Shown here: piece after piece, positions 55,958-64,000 of the stretch
How the letters are laid out: each line of letters opens with the position of its first letter
Position numbering within the stretch: position 1 is the first letter of the stretch
Source: Populus alba
Taxonomy: Eukaryota; Streptophyta; Magnoliopsida; Malpighiales; Salicaceae
Length of the DNA stretch: 64,000 nt
Direction: 5' to 3'
Assembly (NCBI RefSeq): GCF_005239225.2
Contig: NC_133295.1
Coordinates: forward strand, 8,184,001-8,248,000
The notes under the pieces: generated by a model
Seen by the model: the letters and a program-made list of their open reading frames with translations, nothing else
The model's database searches: none
Told to the model about the DNA's origin: nothing
Position numbers and translations under genes: made by a program

Positions 55958-56534
55958 AATGGATTGTTACGACATTTATGGTCATGGCTTTACGGGGGGA
56001 TGAGTATTTAAATCATGGGAGCATGTCATTTGAATATAGGGGCATTATTGAGATTGCTCTTCAAGACACTAAGATCATGGGATCATGGTTCAAAACCACC
56101 CACTAAGTTCATAGAAACATGGGGAAAAAAACGCCCCACTACTTTCTAAAATGTAGGAATTGTAGTTTTATGCTTTGTAACATTTCATATACTTGTCTAT
56201 AAATAAACAGGAGAGCTTTAGCTATGTAAGATGCAAGTTTTGTGCATAGCACACACATATGAATTTGTGTATTTCCTTTATTATTGAGATTAATAAAGGT
56301 TGAGAATTTTTTTTATATATGATGTGTACTGATTTGCTACCTCTTTACTTATGTAATTTTATTTGCTTACAACTTATGAGAGTGGGGAGAACCTTTTGGG
56401 TGTGGGAGATACTTAGTCATTGGAAAACACGATTGAAAAGGGTGAGGAGATGTTAAGTCTAAGGGGAATGGACTATCATATAGAGGCTGGAAAATCTCGA
56501 TGACAAATTAACCCCATGACATATATCCTTTATG

Positions 56535-56890
56535 AAAGAGACTAAATTTTGTTATAAGACTATACCATTTAGGCTTAGAAATGTATAAGTCGCCTATTAG
56601 AGGATGGTGAATCAAAGATTTAAAGACTAGTTGCATAGGAACATGAAAGTCTATATTAACAATATGCTAATAAAGAGTATGACTTTTAAAGACTTCTAGG
56701 ATCTCCAAGAGGCTTTTTGAAGTTGAATCTAGCCAAGTGTGCCTTCTTCATCAGAGAAAGAAATTCATAGGATTATTTTTTTTTATAATAAAGGGATAAA
56801 ACCTAATCTCGAGAAAGTTTAGGCCATCTTGAACATGATACCTCCCTAGTTTATGAAAGATGTACAAAGACTATAGGGAAAAAAGTTATT
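56535..56890 (+). pseudogene. Ancient Ty3/gypsy RT relic
   Basis: Degenerate three-frame match in the right order: CYKTIPFRLRN (from CYKVMPFGLKN), MVNQRFKD, NMKVYINNMLIKSMTFKD (from YVDDMLVKS; catalytic DD now NN), LQEAF, LNLAKCAFFI, GIKPNLEKV. Full of stops and shifts. The family motifs are known from plant Tat-lineage elements; no flanking LTRs are seen. Confidence 0.65.
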
Positions 56891-57580
56891 TTTTTAATAG
56901 ATTAACCTCCCATATGAGGAACGTTATTTGTCATATGAGACAGAAATCAACAATGAAATAGAAATCAATGACTTAAAACACTAAAGCATCTAATTTCACT
57001 ACATCTAATCCGTAACAACTCCTTAAATAATGCTAGTTTAAGATTTAACCTATGTTGACAGCCAAGATTCCCTAACTTAATCAACAATCTCTCTCGAGAA
57101 TATGTTGACATTACTTTCATACATTAACATATCATATTTCTATATGAATTTCAATATGCAAAAACACTTTAAATTTCATGGATTCTTGCATAACATAACC
57201 ACATAAATCATGCTTGTCAATATTTAGAGTTTTATCAATTTATGAAATTCGTCATATGAATCAAACATTATACATAACCTCTTCGTATCAATATAACTAT
57301 CAAATCATCAAGTATTTGCTAGATATTCAAAAGTATTAAGAACAATGATGAGAACTCAACTTGAAATAATTAAACTCAAAATAACATTGAATAACAAAAT
57401 TAAAACATCATTGTTAGTTAACATTATAGCCCGAGTAAAGGACTTAGTTCATGTGAAGAATAAATAATAACATGCTAGAAATAAACATTAATAACAAAGA
57501 GAAAAGGAAAAGGAAGAATAAGAATAAAAAACCTAAGAAGAAATATATCATCACCATCGTAATAGTGTGACATTTTTTAA

Positions 57581-57735
57581 TTGAAAATACATTGAAATAA
57601 TATATTTTTTAGATTTTTTTTATCTTTAACATTTGTATATCAAAAAACACCTAAAAACATCAATTTAATACATTTTCAGATGAAAAGCAATTTGAAAATC
57701 ACTTAAAAAAAAACTATCACAATACCAAACATGAT
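57581..57735 (-). repeat. AT-rich MITE-like repeat, copy 1
   Basis: Shares the ATTTTCAGATGAAAAGCAATTT-type core, in diverged form, with 58415-58630 and 61338-61525. No clear TSD. Confidence 0.4.
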
Positions 57736-58412
57736 CAACAACTTGAATTAATCTCTTAGCTTTTAAGTGTTTTGGACATTGCTCTCGTTTCTTCCTCTTC
57801 TTCTACTTCTTTTAGTGGAATGTTTTTTATCCTGACCCATAAGAGAGTTTAGCAAGGTTTAGGTGAAAAAAATAAGAATTAAATCCCTATTGATTATGAT
57901 TTTTTTTTTAATTGGATTCAGAATCTAACTATAATGCACTTCTTTTTTCCAAACTAAACCTCAAACGGTTTTGACAAATATATTTGGCTTATTATAAATT
58001 AAAAATAATGTATAGGTGTCCCTTAACTATCTTATATTTTTAGACTCTTGCTTACCAATATTGGTAAGTTCTTATACCAAAAATCACATATAATTCCAAT
58101 ACGAGACCATTGATACTAAAACTAGTGTAACTTCTTTCAATAAGCTTGGTTCATAAATTGTAAAATTATGAAGAAACTAGACTTCTAGGTATTTTCAAGA
58201 ATATATGGCATGTCATTTGTTTTTTTTTCTAAGTACACCCTATTTAATCTGGTCTCGTTTGCACAAATAACTTCTTTTATATTTGATTATGTTAGGCCAT
58301 CAACTTGTGGCCCAAGTCTCTCTTTGATTTGGGCTTATCTAAGCCAAGTGATAGATATATATAAATTGTAGAACTTTGAGTTATTTTTTTTTTATAATAA
58401 TAAGGTAATTTA

Positions 58413-58635
58413 AGGTCTGTTTGTTTTTATGTTTTAAAAGTGTTTTTGAAAAAAATTAAGAATTTATTTTATTTTTTTCTTTACTTCAAATTATTGTTTT
58501 GTGTGTGTTTTCATATTATTTTAATATGTTGATATCAAAAATAATTTTTAAAAAATAAAAAATATTATTTTAAAGCATTTTCGAGTGAAAAACATTTTGA
58601 AAAGTAATTGCTACTACACCCCTAAACACTCCTTT
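58413..58635 (+). repeat. AT-rich MITE-like repeat, copy 2
   Basis: GGTCTGTTTGTTTTTATG start, internal palindromic AT stretch, and ACACCCCTAAACACTCC end. The style is common in poplar genomes (memory). A self-complementary core suggests a non-autonomous DNA element. Confidence 0.5.
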
Positions 58636-59272
58636 ATTTGACTAAAAAATAAAAATTATGTCCAAAACACTTAGAGTTGCTTTAAAGAGTTCAAGAAGGA
58701 AATTTTCCTAAAGTTGAATAGAAAATTGCATGCCTTCAAAGTAATTTTTTTTCTTTTTATTCTAGACAATTCCATAAGAGAAAATTCTAGTTGATTTCCA
58801 ATTTTTCTCCAAAAAACATCATTTTTGCTATTACTTATTCAAACCTAACACAAAAATAAAATAAACAAAGTAGATAACATAAAAAATTCAAAAGATTATT
58901 GCATAAAAAAGCCTAAACAAGTTATGAAATATGATCTTATAATATCATATGCTAGATTAGTTCTATTATCATAAAAACTTTATGATCATTCACTCTTGTT
59001 AAATTTGAGGTGCTTCATGGGAACAAATAATTATATATATCACAAGTTATATTTTTTATTTTCACATAATCATGACAATCATTTATATATTTCATTTTTA
59101 TACACGTGAGAGTACAACTAACAACATATAAAATAATTCATCCCAAATATTTTTTTTATGATAAAAAAATATTAGTTACTTTTAGTTAAATCTAACTTGA
59201 GGTTCTTCCGATGTTTGGCTTTTTTTTTCTTTAATAGTTTTTTTTTTGTAGAGTACTATAATAAAGAAATGG

Positions 59273-60216
59273 TGATGCGAACCTCGTGATCACATGGTCA
59301 CGCAACCCACAATCAAGATTGAGATCTGATTCCGGAAAGCCGAAATAGGTCTGATACGAGTGTGACACAATAAAAACCTGCCCCAAGGCACCAATACTAT
59401 TGGAATGAGTAGAATGACGCCACGAAGCCAGTTAATCTTCGATAAGTCAGATTCAGTTTGTTCAAGAACTGAAGAATGAAAAAATCACTCTCACATGTTA
59501 AAACTGAAAAATTCAGAATAATAATCATCAAAACTGCCGAAATTGTGGCTTACATGAGTTTAAATAGTTCTTGAAAAATTAACCCTAATGGACCTCTTAT
59601 GTGGACTTATATGAGGTCCACTCAAAACTGGCCCAAAACCCTAAACTGAAAAGCCCATAACTTGATCCAAACAAACCTGGGACTCTAGCTCAAAACAAAG
59701 TTTTAATTAAGCCCACACATGAAAGAAAATAATAAAAATAATTAATCTGTCATTAAATACCACTAGCCCTTCTTTCCTTGTGTAACTAGGATGAATAAGG
59801 AATTCTTATAAGAAAAGGATTCCGAAACATTAATGAATCACTGCCACACTTGTAGATTATATTACAGCTCATTAAAGATCCTTGTGGAACTAGAAAATTC
59901 CCAAAACCAGCTGCCACATCCTTATAGAAAAAGAATCTTAACCAAATAGGAAGTCCACAAGTCAAATGGAAGTAAATAACAAAATCCATACAGCCTCCGT
60001 TGACCAGTATTGCGGTTCCTTCCCGAGCTCCAATTGACCTGAATTTGTAACCCAAGGTAGTAACATATGTCTGGAGAGTCCACATAAAATATTAGCCCAA
60101 TCTAATGGTCGGATTGAGAATTATGACTATTGTTGTAAACCTGGACTGTTGCGCTTTTTACGCCAAAATCCGAATCTAACCTTACTTGGGTCGTATCACA
60201 AGACTGAACCGTATCA
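59273..60216 (-). mobile_element. Solo LTR, subfamily A, TSD AATGG
   Basis: TGATACGGTTCAGTC start and GAGGTTCGCATCA end on the minus strand, 944 bp. Perfect duplication AATGG (59268-59272 and 60217-60221). Confidence 0.94.
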
Positions 60217-60221
60217 AATGG

Positions 60222-61062
60222 AAAAGAACATTTTGATGTTCCATAAAGGTGAACTAAAAAGATACCTAATTAGAGATGAACTAGATCCGGTTGGGATCTC
60301 TTTGCACCTCTTGCCCTATTAACCACTTCTCCTTTTCTGTATGTCTATCTTAACATGTACTAGACTCATTTGTTTTGAAAAGTTATTTTCAGAAATTATT
60401 TTTAAAATTTTTATATATTTATTTGTTATTAGAAAAATTGGTTAATAAAAAATACTTTCTAATTAAAGAAAATTTTAACTTGATTTTCAAAAAAGTGTTT
60501 TTTTTTTTATTTTAGATAAAAAATATTTTTCAAAAGTTGCAAAAAAATTAAAAATATCTTGTTATTTGTTGATTATATCAAATTTAATTATTAATTTTTT
60601 TTAATTATTATGCATTTTGTTTTGTACCCTATAATTTGATTTAATTTAGTTTTTATATCAACTTAAGTCTTCATTCTTTTATTGTTATTTAATTTTTTCT
60701 TGTACTTTTCTTAATTGAAATTTTTATCTATTAGATTTGGTTCTTATATTTTTTTTATTGCTATTTATTTTTATTTGAAATAATTTATAAACTTATTAAA
60801 TTTCATCATCTTTCAATTTTTTTATTTGACAAATTTGATCTCTATTATTTTAATTGTTATTATTTTATTTAAAATAATTTATGACATCAAATTATTTTTT
60901 AATTTTATTCTTCTTTAATTTTTTTTATTTATTATATTTTTTCCTCATTCTTTTAATAAATTTTAAAAAATTAAAAAATAATTCAACTTATTTTCCATAA
61001 CTTAATCAAATACTACAAAGTACATTAAAAAAAAAAAAAACTCCCATATCACTATTACAAAA
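60222..61062. other. AT-rich intergenic DNA
   Basis: Long T and A runs. A further degraded AT-rich repeat may lie at 60361-60545. No gene. Confidence 0.5.
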
Positions 61063-61330
61063 ACTTAATTGACCACCTCGAGGCAGGCACAGATTCCCAT
61101 ACCGTGATTGGCGCGTGGAGATATCCATTCATCCGTGACGAGCAGTAGTCCCTTCAATTGGAGTCGCAATCAAGTAGAACAGGACCCACGCGGATGATGG
61201 AGACTGGATCTTGCCAACTGCGCCTACAATGAAGATCATACGCTTGGTATCAATCGACCGTTCTGACGCCGACGTCCGTTAGCTCCGTCACGGAGGAGTA
61301 ACAGACACTCTGACAACGAGTCACAGCTAA
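61063..61330. other. Isolated GC-rich, CpG-containing island
   Basis: About 270 bases of balanced or GC-rich sequence within DNA that is otherwise strongly AT-rich. It holds CCAAT/ATTGG boxes, CGTCACGG, GACGTC and TGACG motifs, as in plant promoters. No coding frame and no gene seen on either side inside the window. Confidence 0.55.
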
Positions 61331-61337
61331 TTATTAG

Positions 61338-61525
61338 ATTTTGTATTTCAAAAATATTTTTTAAAAAAAATTATTTTTTTATTTTAAATTAATATTTTTT
61401 TTTAATTATTTTGATGAATTAGTATTAAAAATTATTTTTAAAAAATAAAAAATATATTATTTTAATAATTTTCTAAATAAAAATACACTTTAAAAAACAA
61501 CCACAATTAAATTCTCAAACATAAA
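61338..61525. repeat. AT-rich MITE-like repeat, copy 3
   Basis: Same internal pattern as 58413-58635 (AAAATTATTTTTAAAAAATA), ending AAACAACCACAATTAAATT. Adjacent to the GC island. Confidence 0.45.
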
Positions 61526-61587
61526 CATACCAGAAACAATATAAAATGAGACAGTGGAGCACTACTACTTTATATAACTAAGATGCC

Positions 61588-61998
61588 TTCCTGCAATATT
61601 ATAAATTACAAATTATTAATTATAAAATAAACCAGAAGGAATAAGCGTTCACTGTTTCAATTATTTTTCCTCTCTGAACTTTTTAAATTCGGTTCAAGTA
61701 GTTTTTTTAATTGATATTTTGTATTTAACTTCATTTTTATTTTAGTATTTAATTTTATTATTTTGAAAGAAAAAAAAAAACAAAAGTTCTGTGGGGCACA
61801 ACTGCTTTATCTCATCAAGATATATTATAATTTATAAAATAAGCAAGAAGGGATAAGCATTCACTATTTCAATTATTTTCCCTCTCTCAACATTTTAAAT
61901 TCGGTTCAAGAAGTTTTTTTTTAATTGATATTTTTGTATTTAACTTCATTTTTATTTTAGTATTTAACTTCATTATTTTAAAAGAAAAAAATGGAAGT
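61588..61998 (+). repeat. Imperfect tandem duplication, period about 213 bp
   Basis: Units share GGGATAAGC.TTCACT.TTTC, AAATTCGGTTCAAG and GTATTTAACTTCATTTTTAT, at about 61638 and 61851. Confidence 0.75.
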
Positions 61999-64000
61999 TG
62001 TAAAAAAACTTGGTTCGCAAAATTCCAGAAAAAAACAATTTTAATGTTAATGAATTTGCCTCTAAAAAAGGTTTGATGGAGATGATTTGGTTTTATAATA
62101 ATACCAAAAGAAAATATATCGAAACTCAAAAAATTTATTTATATTAGATGTGATTTTGAGTTTTTTAAGTAATTAGAAAATGTCAGAGATCAAAATAGAA
62201 ATGACCTGAAAAAACAGAAAACCTTGATTTTCTAGCTTATCACAAGTGGCTGGAATTTATTGCTAATGACGACACTTTCTTTGCTTAAACAATGACATGT
62301 CATCCGATGTTTTAAAAAAGGATCAAGCGAGCAACCAACTTAGATTAAAAAATAAAAAAATAGATGTCAGGCTAGCTTTTTAGGGCCATCACAAAATAGG
62401 TTAGACAAACAGCATTGGCTTTCATCTTCTTTTTTTCTTTGTTTTCTTTTTTACAATAAAGTTCTCTTCAAATAATGTGTTAAAATGATGTTTAAAAAAT
62501 CGTTTGGTTATTCATAGTTTTCAAATAGGAGTAGAGTTTCGTTTTTTGTAATATTAATAATTACCTTATGAAAAGTCATTTATGTACTTAATATGCATTT
62601 GTTTTTATAAATTTACTTGTGAATATTCAATAAAATATTTATTTTATTATTATTATTACTATCAATTTTTTTTTACAATTTTCTCAAATTAATTAATTTT
62701 TTATACAATCATAAAATTATAAACACATATAATGTTTTTTATTAAAACTTACTTTGTTGTAAGTCAAGAAATTTAATGCATTGGATGACACATTGTTTTC
62801 ACAAACAAGCAAGGTGTCATCTTGGTTTTTCTTTAAAAAAAAAAAATCAAGTGAATGATATCTACACGGGTTAAGAAAATCAAGCTCAAGCTTGATTAGA
62901 CTTTTTTGAATATTTCATCCTATATATAATATTTATAAAATAATTATTAATATTATCATAAAAATTAATTTTATTATATATAATATTTATATGAACCTAA
63001 AATTCAAATTTATAAAAACAACTTTACTCATGATTATTTAATAAGAATATAAATATCTATTTTATTATTTGTTTTGTTATGATTTTTATATAATTTCTTC
63101 AAATTAATTATTGTTTTGTTTTGTTTTGTTTTTCATATCATAACATAAAAGTTATAAAGGCATGTTTTTTAAAATTTTTTTAACTTGCGTTTGAAATTTT
63201 TATTTTATTAAAAAAATCATGCTTCTAATAAAAAAAACATGTTTTTATCAAAACAAAATCCAAAATGAATAAGAAATGAAAGTTTTGATTAAAGGAATGC
63301 TTTTTTTCTCTCATTGATTTAACTTTTTGGGATTCTTATGAATATTATTTAAATTTCCTTAAGTTTTTATTTAAAGAACAATATGTTGATAAAAAGAAAT
63401 ATTTTTTTTCTCAAAACAAAAAATAAAAAAGAAAAAGCTTGAATTGAAAAGATAAGATTTGACTAAAAAATACATTTTTTAGAATTTAAATTGCTTGATT
63501 TTTTTAGATATTTTTTTAATTAATTATTATAAAATTCAATAATATTTTTTTTTTAAAAAAGACACTACAATAGCCTGCGGGCAAACTTGTTAATGGTTAA
63601 CCAAAAAAGGAAATAATAAAAGAAAGTGATTGATGGACGTCATTGATTCAATTAATTTTTTCAATTGTAAACTCTTTATTTATTTAATCAAGGGAAAATA
63701 GTGAATCAACCCTTAACCAAATTGTTTTTTAAAAAAATTAGTATAAATAAAAAAGAACTTAAAGTAATAATAAAGTCTTTTTGTGAATTAAAGTAATCAA
63801 ATAAAAAAGGTAGATTTATTCTAGATGCTTATAAGTCAAGAAAATAAAATTTATAAACTCTTTTAATTTCTAAAAAATATATAAAACTTGGGTTCCAATT
63901 TTTTTCAAAAAAATAGATTTTTTGGAAAGTAATTTCATAGAAAGTAAACTTATACACTCTTTTAATTTTTTTTTTTTAAATAATCTAAAACCCTAGTCTC
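61999..64000. other. AT-rich intergenic DNA to window end
   Basis: Nothing supported. Homopolymer-rich; short frames only. Confidence 0.55.

Larger units (their letters stand above)
55963..59272. other. AT-rich intergenic DNA
   Basis: Apart from the RT relic and two small AT-rich repeats, nothing recognisable; no coding frame of note. Confidence 0.55.

Overview
This is nuclear DNA of a flowering plant. The one intact host gene is a nine-exon SLU7 splicing factor with plant-type GT/AG introns, and intergenic DNA is very AT-rich. Almost everything else is LTR retrotransposon, with LINE, SINE and short AT-rich (MITE-like) repeats. The style of the AT-rich repeats and of the SINE suggests a woody eudicot, perhaps Populus or Salix. 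That assignment is a judgement from memory, not something computed.

Layout. 1-1947: antisense Gag-Pol fragment of an Athila-type Ty3/gypsy element. 1948-10260: a decayed sense Athila-type element with a tRNA-Asp primer site; RT is lost, and it carries a captured, intron-free, broken LOG (cytokinin-activating enzyme) gene just before its 3' non-coding region. 10261-22578: an L1-type LINE, split by a triple-LTR element (12853-18758, TSD TTTGA) and by a tandem array of LTR plus LINE flank (18759-21850). 22580-28760: a decayed chromovirus-like pol, itself split by an inverted-repeat LTR element (23174-26475). 28678-30275: rearranged inverted LTRs. 30485-30653: a tRNA-derived SINE. 30819-32434: a solo Athila-type LTR holding a 46-bp LINE stub. 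33195-37203: SLU7 on the minus strand. 37441-40630: AT-rich intergenic DNA. 40631-41571: solo LTR. 42357-55957: a second retrotransposon cluster with two LTR palindromes, a non-autonomous element with a Gag-like/IQ-motif ORF, an antisense Athila-type pol, and a near-complete minus-strand element (51790-55957) with a nested solo LTR. 55958-64000: mostly AT-rich DNA with a gypsy RT relic, a solo LTR, small AT-rich repeats and one isolated GC-rich island.

The recurrent theme is one large LTR family (tRNA-Met primer site TGGTATCAGAGC, LTRs about 0.9-1.0 kb). Its members look modular. Two kinds of LTR 5' half combine with two kinds of LTR 3' half. Their internal ORF joins a coiled coil and one or two IQ (calmodulin-binding type) motifs to a short Pol C-terminal motif, then runs on into the LTR. 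This chimeric, apparently host-sequence-carrying family and the LOG capture by the Athila-type element are the strongest candidates for something undescribed. SLU7 is the only gene likely to serve the host. It is boxed in by repeats, with a sense-oriented LTR promoter pointing toward its 3' end.
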